Shown here one piece after another: positions 39,973 through 51,530 of a DNA stretch of 51,530 nt. Position numbers and translations under genes: made by a program. The stretch comes from Firmicutes bacterium ADurb.Bin248 (GTDB lineage: Bacteria; Bacillota; Clostridia; Christensenellales; CAG-138), in the NCBI GenBank assembly GCA_002069725.1, contig MWBW01000017.1:1-51530 (forward strand). The letters run 5' to 3'. Within the stretch, counting starts at the first letter, position 1; every line of letters begins with the position of its first letter. The notes below the pieces were generated by a model that made no database searches, was not told the origin of the DNA, and saw only the letters and a program-made list of their open reading frames with translations.

Positions 39973-40851
39973 TCACTCAATGTTCTGCACCTGCTCGCGT
40001 ATCTTTTCGATTTCAGCCTTGCCGAAAATGACCTTTTCGGAGATCTCCGCGTCGTTTGCCTTGGAGCCTATGGTGTTGAACTCGCGGTTGAGTTCCTGCA
40101 CGACGAAATCAAGCCTGCGGCCCACGGCCTCGTCGCCGCGGAGCAGCCCCCGCATCTGGGCGATGTGGCTTTTGAGGCGCACGAGCTCCTCGTCGATGCT
40201 CGCCTTGTCCGCGAAGAGCGCGACCTCGGTGGCGAGGCGCTGCCTGTCGACCTCCACGCCGGCCAGCACGGCGGATATCCTCTCGTCGAGCCGCGCGCGA
40301 TAATCCTCGACCACCTTCGGCGCGCGCAGCGCGACGACGGCGGCGATGCCCTCGAGCGTATCCAGCCGGCCGAGCAGGTCCTTTGCGAGCCGCGCTCCCT
40401 CCTGGGCGCGGGCGAGCCTGAGCTGCGAGGCGGCGCCCTCGAGCGCCGCGAGGGCGAGCGCGGTCACGGCGTCCCGGTCCTCTTCGGCCTTTTTGACGTC
40501 GAACACATCCGGCAGCCGCATGGCCGCGGAGAGCGTAATGTCGTCCAAGAGGGCGTATTTCTCCCCCGCCTGCCGCGCGGCCGCAAGATACGCGCCGAGC
40601 AGCGCCTCGTCGATCGCGACGGCCCCCGCGTCGGAGCGGTTGTTTTTATAATCCGCGAATACGTCCACGTGCCCGCGCGAAAGCAGCTCGCCGAGGCGCG
40701 CGCGAAGCGCTTCCTCGAGGAAGGAAACGCTCCTTGGCATGCGGAAGGAAATGTCGAGATAACGGTGGTTTACGCTCTTGAGCTCGATCGTGAGCTCGCG
40801 CCCGTCGGCCGAAGCCGTCGCCCGGCCGAAGCCCGTCATGCTGGCTGCCAT
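39973..40851 (-). CDS. yicC: YicC-family endoribonuclease
   Basis: 292 residues. MTGFGRA at the N-terminus, ELKSVNHRYLDI, LDFVVQELNREFNTIGSKA and a final EKIREQVQNIE are the family's strongly conserved stretches (YloC in Bacillus). The family cleaves RNA hairpins and small RNAs. First gene of yicC-gmk-rpoZ. Confidence 0.94.
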   Translation of the reverse strand: MAASMTGFGRATASADGRELTIELKSVNHRYLDISFRMPRSVSFLEEALRARLGELLSRGHVDVFADYKNNRSDAGAVAIDEALLGAYLAAARQAGEKYALLDDITLSAAMRLPDVFDVKKAEEDRDAVTALALAALEGAASQLRLARAQEGARLAKDLLGRLDTLEGIAAVVALRAPKVVEDYRARLDERISAVLAGVEVDRQRLATEVALFADKASIDEELVRLKSHIAQMRGLLRGDEAVGRRLDFVVQELNREFNTIGSKANDAEISEKVIFGKAEIEKIREQVQNIE

Positions 40852-40882
40852 GAAAATCCTCCAAGCATCTTGTCAAAATGAT

Positions 40883-40891
40883 ATTATAACA
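40883..40891 (-). promoter_or_regulatory. extended -10 promoter of yicC-gmk-rpoZ
   Basis: TGTTATAAT on the minus strand, 32 bases before the yicC start. The -35 (TTTATC) is weak. Confidence 0.6.
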
Positions 40892-40918
40892 TAAAATGCC
40901 GCGGGGATAAACATGTTT

Positions 40919-41880
40919 TCACAGGCGGTACAGCTCGTCCGCGCCCGGCGCTTCGAGCGGCGTTCCGTCCGAAAGCCGTGCGCCGATTCCCCCCGCTTTG
41001 CCGATGACCGCCGCCTCCACGCCGATGCCCGCGAGCCCTTCGGCGAGGGCTTCCCCGTTTTCACAGGCGATGAGCATCGCGCCGCTCGAGAGAAGGCGCA
41101 GCGGGTCGAGGCCGAGCGCCGCGCACAGCTTCGCCGTGAGCGGATGCACGGGGACGCGTTCCGGATATACCGTAAGCCCGCAGCCGGAGGCTTGCGCCAT
41201 CTCCCACGCCGCGCCGAGCACGCCGCCTTCGGTCACGTCGTGCATGGCGTGCGCGCCGAAGGACGCGGCGAACAGCCCTTCCTTCAATACGCTGATCCGG
41301 CCGACGAAGCCCCGCGCCCGGGCGAGCTCTTCTTCACTGAAGTCCGGAAGCCTGTGCGCGAAATCGGACGCGATGACGGAAGTTCCCTCGAGCCCCGCCC
41401 ATTTGGTGAGCACGAGGTCGTCCCCCTCGCGCATGCCCGAGGGCAGCACGAGGCCGTTCCTGCCCGCGCGCGCGACGACCGTGGCGCACGTGACCATGCG
41501 GTTTACGCTCGCCGTCACCTCGGTGTGGCCGCCGATGATCTCGACGTTGACCTCGCGCGCGGCGGCGGATAGTTCATCCGCGACGCGTGCGACATCCTCC
41601 TTTGTCGCGCTCGGCGGCACGAGCAGCGTCACCAGAAGGCCGATGGGCTCCGCGCCGGCGGCGGCCGCGTCGTTGCAGTTGACGTGCACGGTGAGCGCGC
41701 CGATGTGCTCCGTCGCCGAGGTGATCGGGTCGGTCGAAAGCACGCAGAGCGCGCCGCCCATATCGACTGCGGCGCAATCGATGCCCACGCGCGGCGACAC
41801 GACCACCTCGTCGCGAAGCTTGGCGAATTTCGAGAGGATGAGTTCGTTGAGTTCGTCGTTGTCCAATTTGCCTATGCGCA

Positions 41881-41881
<1 letters not shown>
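40919..41881 (-). CDS. AIR-synthase (PurM/HypE/ThiL-like) family protein
   Basis: 320 residues from the ATG overlapping the ligA stop. Two-domain AIR synthase fold: N-terminal GIDCAAVDMGGALCVLSTDPI and HVNCNDAAAAGAEPIGLLVTLLVP with the ATP/metal Asp residues, then the C-terminal AHAMHDVTEGGVLGAAWEMAQASG with the DVTEGG motif common to HypE and PurM. GGHTEV matches the central motif. It is most like HypE-related orphan proteins; no hydrogenase or purine genes are near, so I do not name a reaction. ATP-dependent chemistry is likely. Confidence 0.8.
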
Positions 41882-46120
<4,239 letters not shown>

Positions 46121-46149
46121 CCCTTACCTCACTTTGTCATAACCAATTA

Positions 46150-46158
46150 ATTATACCA
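46150..46158 (-). promoter_or_regulatory. extended -10 promoter of pcrA-ligA
   Basis: TGGTATAAT on the minus strand, 30 bases before the pcrA start; the -35 is weak. Confidence 0.55.
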
Positions 46159-46289
46159 TACGGCGGCAGGCTTGGAAAGGATCACGGCGCGCCGCGAAGG
46201 GAACGCAAGCCGCGCGCGAACGGAAAACGATAATTTCCCGCGCCCGCGCGCATATTAGCTCGTGAAACCTGCGGCGGACGGACGGTCGG

Positions 46290-47162
46290 ATGGATAAGGA
46301 GAAAAACCCGAAAAAAAAGATCCCGAACAGGGCGTTCGGCCTGATCAAACGGCTGATCCGGCGCGTGCGCGACGACGACGTGCCCGCGCTCGGCGCGGAG
46401 TACGCGTACCACCTGCTGCTCGCGCTGTTCCCGTTTTTGATCTTCCTCGCGGCGCTCTCGACCTACGCGCCCGCCGCGACGGAGGAGGCGCTCGAAGGGC
46501 TCTCCGCCCTCGTACCCGCGCAGGCGCTCAAGATCGTGCGCGCGACGCTCAACGAAATCGCGTTCGCGAACAGGTCGAACATGATCTCTTTGGGCATGAT
46601 CTTCACCATTTGGACGGCTTCCGCGGGCTTCGCCGCGCTGGCGCGCGGCTTCAACAAGGCCTACGACGTCGAGGAGACGCGGGGATTCCTGCGCGTGCGC
46701 GCGCTCTCGCTTGTTTTCGTGCCGCTCGTGTCGCTGGGCATCGTGCTCGAGGCCGCGGCGGTGGTGTTCGGAAACGTTCTCTTGTGCGGCGCGCCCGGGG
46801 CGGAATGCCGCTCCCCCGCCGCAAACGCGCTCTTGCACGCGCTTCGCCTCGCGCTGCCCCTCGTCACGATGACGCTGATCTTCTCGCTGCTCTACGCGGT
46901 CATACCGAACAGGCGGCAGACCTTCCGGCAGGTGCTGCCGGGCGCGGCGTTCGCGAGCGTCGCCTGGGCGCTCGCCTCGCTCGGCTTCTCCTTCTATGTC
47001 GACCGCTTCGCCGACTACGCGCGCTATTACGGCAGCCTCGGCGGCGTGATGATACTGCTCGTGTGGCTGTACCTCTCGAGCGTGGTGCTGCTGGTGGGAT
47101 CGGAAATCAACGCGGAACTGATCGAAAGCAAGGAAAGGAAAGACGGCCCCCGCCGCAGGTAG
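46290..47162 (+). CDS. YihY/BrkB-family inner-membrane protein
   Basis: 290 residues with about six membrane helices. DVPALGAEYAYHLLLALFPFLIFLAALSTY (about 30-60) and ARYYGSLGGVMILLVWLYLSS (about 247-267) are the two family landmarks. Lys-rich N-terminus. Family members were once called ribonuclease BN, wrongly; their actual role is unclear, perhaps transport. Divergent from pcrA; convergent with pheT. The 5' region shows only a weak ribosome site (GGTCGG). Confidence 0.9.
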   Translation: MDKEKNPKKKIPNRAFGLIKRLIRRVRDDDVPALGAEYAYHLLLALFPFLIFLAALSTYAPAATEEALEGLSALVPAQALKIVRATLNEIAFANRSNMISLGMIFTIWTASAGFAALARGFNKAYDVEETRGFLRVRALSLVFVPLVSLGIVLEAAAVVFGNVLLCGAPGAECRSPAANALLHALRLALPLVTMTLIFSLLYAVIPNRRQTFRQVLPGAAFASVAWALASLGFSFYVDRFADYARYYGSLGGVMILLVWLYLSSVVLLVGSEINAELIESKERKDGPRRR

Positions 47163-47218
47163 GGTCGGATATCGTCCGCCCGCGCCGGCGAAGGCCGTCC
47201 GTGTCGGCCGGCTGTCAA

Positions 47219-49618
47219 TTATCCGCGCAATTCCGCCTTGAGCCGCGCCTGCAGCGCGCGCACGAGCGTCGCGACCGCGGTCTGTATCTCCTCGTCGGCG
47301 AGGGTGTGATCCTCCGCGCGCAGCGTGAAGGACCACGCCATGCTCTTCTTCCCCGCGGGGATGCCCTGCCCGCGATAGACGTCGAAGAGCGATATGTCGT
47401 CGAGGACGACCTTGAGCCGCGCCTTTTCGATGACGTCCCGCGCCTCTTTCGCCGTGACCGATTCGTCCACGACGATGGCGATGTCGCGCGCGACCTTGGG
47501 GAACTTGGGCAGCGCCTTGTAGGCGGGCGTCGCGCCCTTATGGGAAAGGAGCTTCCCGACGTTCAGCTCCGCGTAATACGCGGGGCAGTCGATCTCCCAG
47601 GCCTTGCGCACGGCCGGATGCAGCGCGCCCAGTTCGCCCACGGCCTCGCCGCCCGCGTGGATCACGCCCTTGCGCCCGGGCTGGAAGTATTCCCCGCCGC
47701 CCGGCGCGACCTCGATTTCCATGTAAAAGCGGGAGCAGACCTCCTCGATCAGGCCCTTGAGCGTGAAGAAGTCCTCCCCCTCGCCCGCAAGGAGGATGCC
47801 GAGCAGTTTCCTCTCCTCCGGAAGGTCCGGATTGTTGTCGAAATGGCAGTTGCCGATTTCGAAGAAGGCCGCGTGCCCGGTCTTGCGCGAGAGGTTGCGC
47901 GCGAGCGCGTCGAGCATGCCGGGCAAAAGCGTCGTCCGCATGAGGCTCTGATCCTCGCCGAAGGGGTTCAACAGCTTCACCGCGAGCCGCTTTTCGTCGC
48001 CCTCGGGGATGCGCAGCGCCTCGAGCGCCGCGGGGCCCGTGAAGTTGTAGTTGTACATCTCGTAAAGCCCCTGCGCCGCGAGCGCGTCCTTTAGTTTATC
48101 CTCGTCGCGGAACGCCTCGCCGACCCTGCCGCTGAAGGTGCTGCCCTCCATGAGCTTGGGCGCGATGTTGTAATAGCCGTAGATGCGCGCGACCTCCTCG
48201 GCGATGTCCCAATCCGCCTCGACGCCGCTCTCGATGTCCACGCGGTAGTGCGGCACGCGTATGACGAGCGTATCGCCCTCCGCTTTGGCCTCGATGTTGA
48301 TGGAGCCGAGCATGTCGGCCATATCCTTGGCGGGGATCTTTGTGTTCAGTATGCGGTTGATGTGCGCGGCGTCCGCCTCGACGACGCGCTCGGACGTATC
48401 CGCGGCGCAGACGTCTATGGTGTCGCCCACGACCTTGCCCGCGCCGAGCTGGTCGACCAGCTCCACCGCGCGCTCGAGCGCGAGCATGGCGTTGACCGGC
48501 TCCACGCCCTTCATGAAGCGCGCCGCGGCGTCCGTCGTGTGGCGGAGGCTGCGCGTGGTCGCCCGGATGTTGCTGCCCTTGAACACGGCGGACTCGAAAA
48601 GCGTCGCCTTCGTGTTTTCCGTGATCTCCGAGTTGAGACCGCCCATGACGCCCGCGATGCCCACGCCTTTTTCGGGGTCGGCGATGAGAAGCGTTTCGGG
48701 GGAAACCGGGCGCTCTTTGCCGTCGAGCGTGGTGACGACCTCGTTTTCATGCGCGTTTCGCACGACGATGTGGCCATCCTTCACGCAGGCGAGGTCGAAC
48801 GCGTGCATCGGATGGCCGTATTCGACGAGCACGTAGTTGGTGATGTCCACGATGTTGTTGATGGGGCGCATGCCCACCGCGCGCAGGCGCTTTTGCATCC
48901 ACGCGGGCGAAGGGGCAATGTTGAGGTCGGTCACGACGCGCGCGCAGTAGCGCGGGCACAGCTCGCTGTTCAATACGCTCACGCGCGCGTAGTCCGCGGC
49001 GCTGCCCGCGCCCTTGACGCGTTTGATCGCCGGCTCCCTGAATGTCTGCCCGAGCGCCGCCGCGGCCTCGCGGCACATGCCCACGACGCTCTGGCAGTCC
49101 GCGCGGTTGGGCGTAAGCTCTATGTTGAACACGACGTCGTCCATGCCCAGGGCCTGCCTGATATCCTGCCCGGGCGTCCGCTCCCCCTCGAGTATCAATA
49201 TGCCGTGTATGCCCGCGCCCGGGTAATCCGCCTCGGTCAAGCCGAGTTCCTGCCCGGAGCAGAGCATGCCCAGGCTCTGTACGCCGCGCATGACGGTGGG
49301 CTTGATGCTCATCCCTCCGGCGAGCTTCGCCCCGTCGAGCGCGGCGGGCACGAGCGCGCCCTCGAACACGTTCGGCGCACCGGTCACGATCTGGACCGGC
49401 TCACCTTTGCCGACGTCGACGGCGCACACGAGCAGGTGATCGCTGTTCTCGTGGCGGCGCAGCGAGGCTATTCTGCCTACGACGACGCCCGAAATCTCCT
49501 GCATCTGCGTTTCGACCGAGGCGACCTCGAAGCCGCGCCACATGAGCTTTTCGACGAGCTGTTCAGGCGTGACGTTCCATTCCACATAATCTTTGAGCCA
49601 GCTAAGCGGCAGTTTCAT
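47219..49618 (-). CDS. pheT: phenylalanyl-tRNA synthetase beta subunit
   Basis: 799 residues, the usual length. N-terminal tRNA-binding EMAP-like domain (about 40-150; VGRIASLRRHENSDHLLVCAVDVG), B3/B4 editing domain, B5 domain and the C-terminal ferredoxin-like anticodon-binding domain (about 705-799; KFPKVARDIAIVVDESV). Forms the alpha2-beta2 enzyme with PheS, 14 bases upstream. Confidence 0.96.
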   Translation of the reverse strand: MKLPLSWLKDYVEWNVTPEQLVEKLMWRGFEVASVETQMQEISGVVVGRIASLRRHENSDHLLVCAVDVGKGEPVQIVTGAPNVFEGALVPAALDGAKLAGGMSIKPTVMRGVQSLGMLCSGQELGLTEADYPGAGIHGILILEGERTPGQDIRQALGMDDVVFNIELTPNRADCQSVVGMCREAAAALGQTFREPAIKRVKGAGSAADYARVSVLNSELCPRYCARVVTDLNIAPSPAWMQKRLRAVGMRPINNIVDITNYVLVEYGHPMHAFDLACVKDGHIVVRNAHENEVVTTLDGKERPVSPETLLIADPEKGVGIAGVMGGLNSEITENTKATLFESAVFKGSNIRATTRSLRHTTDAAARFMKGVEPVNAMLALERAVELVDQLGAGKVVGDTIDVCAADTSERVVEADAAHINRILNTKIPAKDMADMLGSINIEAKAEGDTLVIRVPHYRVDIESGVEADWDIAEEVARIYGYYNIAPKLMEGSTFSGRVGEAFRDEDKLKDALAAQGLYEMYNYNFTGPAALEALRIPEGDEKRLAVKLLNPFGEDQSLMRTTLLPGMLDALARNLSRKTGHAAFFEIGNCHFDNNPDLPEERKLLGILLAGEGEDFFTLKGLIEEVCSRFYMEIEVAPGGGEYFQPGRKGVIHAGGEAVGELGALHPAVRKAWEIDCPAYYAELNVGKLLSHKGATPAYKALPKFPKVARDIAIVVDESVTAKEARDVIEKARLKVVLDDISLFDVYRGQGIPAGKKSMAWSFTLRAEDHTLADEEIQTAVATLVRALQARLKAELRG

Positions 49619-49632
49619 GTTTCATCCCTCCT

Positions 49633-50655
49633 TTAGAACTGGCCGAGGAACCGCGCGTCGTTCTCATATTGAAGGCGGTTGTGAGTGATGCCGTACCTGA
49701 GGCTCGCCACGCGGTCCACGCCCAGGCCGAAGGCGAAGGCGCTCCACTCGCGCGGGTCGAGGCCGCAGTTCTCGAGCTCGTGCGGGTTCGTGATGCCGCA
49801 GCCCATGATCTCGAGCCAGCCCGTGCCTTTGCACACGCGGCAGCCGCACCCCCCGCACATGGTGCAGGAGATGTCCACCTCGGCGCTCGGCTCCGTGAAC
49901 GGGAAGTAGCTCGGGCGAAAGCGCGTTTTGACCTCCTCGCCGAACACCGCGTGCACGAACGCGTCTATGGTGCCCTTGAGATCCGCGAGGCTGATGTTCC
50001 GGTCGATCACAAGCCCTTCCATCTGCATGAACACGGGGCTGTGAGAGGCGTCCGCCTCGTCCACGCGGAACACGCGGCCAGGGATCACCAGGCGAAACGG
50101 CGGCTCGAGCGCGAGCAGCGCACGCGCTTCGCAGGGGCTCGTGTGCGTCCTGAGCACCACGCGCTCGCTGACGTAAAAGGTATCCTGCATATCGCGCGCC
50201 GGGTGGTCTTTCGGCAGGTTCAGCTTGGTGAAGTTATACTCGTCGTATTCGACTTCCGGCCCGTCGAAGGTCGTGAAGCCCATGCCCACGAGCGCGTCGC
50301 GTATCGTGCGGTAGGTCTGCGTCATCGGGTGCAGGCGGCCCATGGGCCTTTTGCGTACGCCGGGCTCCGTTACGTCGAGCGCCTCGAGGGCGAAGCGCTT
50401 TTCCTGCATGGCGGCGGCGATCTTTTCGCGCCGCAGGGATATGGCGTCCTCGAGCTCCTTTTTAACGAGGTTGGCCGTCTGGCCGAACTTCGCGCGCTCG
50501 TCCTTTTCGAGCTTGCCCATGCCGCGCAAAATCTCCGTCAGCGCCCCGCTTCTGCCCAGAACGGATACGCCGAGGGCTTCGAGCTCCTTTTCGTCGCCGG
50601 CTTCGTTCAGCCGCCGCAGCGTTTCCTCCCGGATTTCGTTGAGTTTGTCGTACAT
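49633..50655 (-). CDS. pheS: phenylalanyl-tRNA synthetase alpha subunit
   Basis: 340 residues from the ATG with GGAGGG upstream. N-terminal coiled coil (about 1-90), then class II catalytic core: motif 1 near HPMTQTYRTIRDALVGMGF, motif 2 RVFRVDEADASHSPVFMQMEGLVID, and motif 3 GLGVDRVASLRYGI. A Cys-rich insertion (CTMCGGCGCRVCKGTGW) replaces the plain loop and is common in Clostridia. Confidence 0.96.
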   Translation of the reverse strand: MYDKLNEIREETLRRLNEAGDEKELEALGVSVLGRSGALTEILRGMGKLEKDERAKFGQTANLVKKELEDAISLRREKIAAAMQEKRFALEALDVTEPGVRKRPMGRLHPMTQTYRTIRDALVGMGFTTFDGPEVEYDEYNFTKLNLPKDHPARDMQDTFYVSERVVLRTHTSPCEARALLALEPPFRLVIPGRVFRVDEADASHSPVFMQMEGLVIDRNISLADLKGTIDAFVHAVFGEEVKTRFRPSYFPFTEPSAEVDISCTMCGGCGCRVCKGTGWLEIMGCGITNPHELENCGLDPREWSAFAFGLGVDRVASLRYGITHNRLQYENDARFLGQF

Positions 50656-50917
50656 ATTCCATCCCTCCGGAACAAATAAATGGCGCGCCTCGTCGAAGGG
50701 ACGAAGGCGCGCTCGTGGTACCACCCTGATTCACCCCGCAGTCACGGGGTCTTTTTCGCTGTATCGGGCTTACCCGGCGCCGACTACGCATCCCCGAAGG
50801 GACTTCCCCGGCGCGGCTCGGGAGAGAACTTAACGCGATCTTCTCCTGCGGGCCGCTCGCAGCTCTGCGGCCTTCTCTGGGACAGGCGGGGATCGCTTTG
50901 CTCCGTCATCGCCGTTT
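50656..50917 (-). ncRNA. T-box riboswitch of pheST
   Basis: Core AGGGTGGTACCACG (50727-50714). Stem I contains CCAGAGAAGGCCGC and GCTGCGAGCGGC; TTC in AAGTTCTC is a candidate Phe specifier. The terminator stem GCGCGCCTTCGTC/GACGAGGCGCGCC is followed by ATTTATTTG just before the pheS ribosome site. Confidence 0.93.
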
Positions 50918-50923
50918 TGTGGG

Positions 50924-50952
50924 ATTATAGCATACTTTTTCGCGCGATACAA
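50924..50952 (-). promoter_or_regulatory. sigma-A promoter of the pheST T-box
   Basis: TTGTAT (50952-50947), 17-base spacer, TATAAT (50929-50924) with TGC before it, on the minus strand. Confidence 0.8.
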
Positions 50953-50960
50953 TACCGCTT

Positions 50961-51530
50961 TTACAGTTCGCGCTCCATGTTTGCCTCGCCGTCCGAAACC
51001 CTGCCGGTGAAGCGGAACCCCGCGTTCTCGTAAACGCGGATCGCGCGCGCGTTCTCGGGCGCAACCGAGAGCCCCGCCTTCTTCGCGCCGAGCAGCCGAA
51101 GCTGCGCGAGCGCGCGTTCCATGGCCGCCTTGCCGAAGCCCTTGCCCTGGAAGCGCGCGTCCACCATGAAGCGCCAGATCTCATACTTATCGTTCCTGCG
51201 ATCGGCGTAGAGCATCACAAAGCCCACGGGAGTCCCGTCCTGCGTAAGGACATAGGGGCGCGCGACGGAGCGCATCGCGTACGCCTGCGCGATGGAAACC
51301 GCGTTCGGGGCGACGTAGCGCTCCTGCCCGGGCGCGGGCTTCAGTTGCAGCGCTTCGAGGACGTTCTGCTCGCCTACGGGGACGAGTTTGGGCGATTCGC
51401 ATGTGAGATAGATCGTGTCGAGCTCGCGCCTGAGCCTCTGGGACAGCGTGCGCGCGCCCGTCCCGTCGGGCGAGGCGGGAGACGTGAGGTCGTTCGAGGG
51501 TGCGTTGGCGAGCAGGGCGAACGCGACGCC
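50961..51530 (-). CDS. GNAT-domain protein, 5' part outside the window
   Basis: An open frame runs without stop from the window edge for 189 residues. Residues from about 51 on form a GNAT domain of the BltD-like group: LVPVGEQNVLEALQLKPAPG, ERYVAPNAVSIAQAYA, VGFVMLYAD, then the acetyl-CoA site FQGKGFGKAAMERAL and VYENAGFRFTG. The stretch before this (VAFALLANAPSND, LSQRLRRELDTIYL) is not part of a GNAT fold and no ATG, GTG or TTG in this frame lies between edge and domain. The protein therefore probably has another domain in front. An internal ATG at 51275 would cut the GNAT core and is rejected. Confidence 0.7.
   Translation of the reverse strand, partial: GVAFALLANAPSNDLTSPASPDGTGARTLSQRLRRELDTIYLTCESPKLVPVGEQNVLEALQLKPAPGQERYVAPNAVSIAQAYAMRSVARPYVLTQDGTPVGFVMLYADRRNDKYEIWRFMVDARFQGKGFGKAAMERALAQLRLLGAKKAGLSVAPENARAIRVYENAGFRFTGRVSDGEANMEREL

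Overview
The window is about 51.5 kb of GC-rich DNA, densely coded with short gaps. It carries the forespore sigma factor sigG, two T-box leaders (proS, pheST), a Bacillota-type priA-def-fmt-rsmB-rlmN-stp-prkC-rsgA-rpe operon, and ATGA start/stop overlaps between neighbouring genes. Together these point to a high-GC, endospore-forming member of the Bacillota, most likely a Clostridia-type anaerobe. The exact lineage cannot be fixed from the sequence alone.

Layout. Positions 1-5.3 kb, minus strand: a secreted, membrane-anchored C39-like cysteine peptidase, sigG with a sigma-F-like promoter, an Erm-type 23S rRNA methyltransferase with a promoter and leader that look like translational attenuation, and an L-Ala-D/L-Glu epimerase. 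Positions 5.4-16.3 kb, plus strand: a GNAT enzyme, then a long co-directional locus. It holds an RpiR/SIS regulator, a HAD phosphatase, a lipoprotein solute-binding protein, an RNase J-like metallo-beta-lactamase-fold enzyme, an alkaline-phosphatase-superfamily phosphodiesterase, an ABC ATPase, two MalF/MalG-type permeases and a 5'-nucleotidase-like enzyme. I read it as uptake and intracellular dephosphorylation of a phosphorylated, probably sugar-containing compound. Its exact function is not known to me and it is the best candidate here for an undescribed system.

Positions 16.4-22.3 kb: a PH-domain protein, proS under a T-box, a LysM protein with a sigma-K-like promoter, a CoA-binding protein, a DEDDh exonuclease-BRCT fusion, a small AT-richer orphan gene, and a tRNA-Val / 6S RNA / tRNA-Gln cluster with one promoter and one terminator. 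Positions 22.4-32.6 kb, minus strand: the translation, signalling and replication-restart operon from priA to rpe. Positions 32.8-39.0 kb: a five-gene ABC export cassette with its own promoter. It sits between rpoZ and priA, which are normally near neighbours, and the usual coaBC gene is absent.

Positions 39.1-46.1 kb, minus strand: yicC-gmk-rpoZ, then pcrA-ligA and an AIR-synthase-like gene. Positions 46.3-51.5 kb: a YihY/BrkB membrane protein (plus), pheST under a T-box, and the 3' part of a GNAT-domain gene that runs off the window. I saw no CRISPR array, insertion sequence, prophage or rRNA gene.
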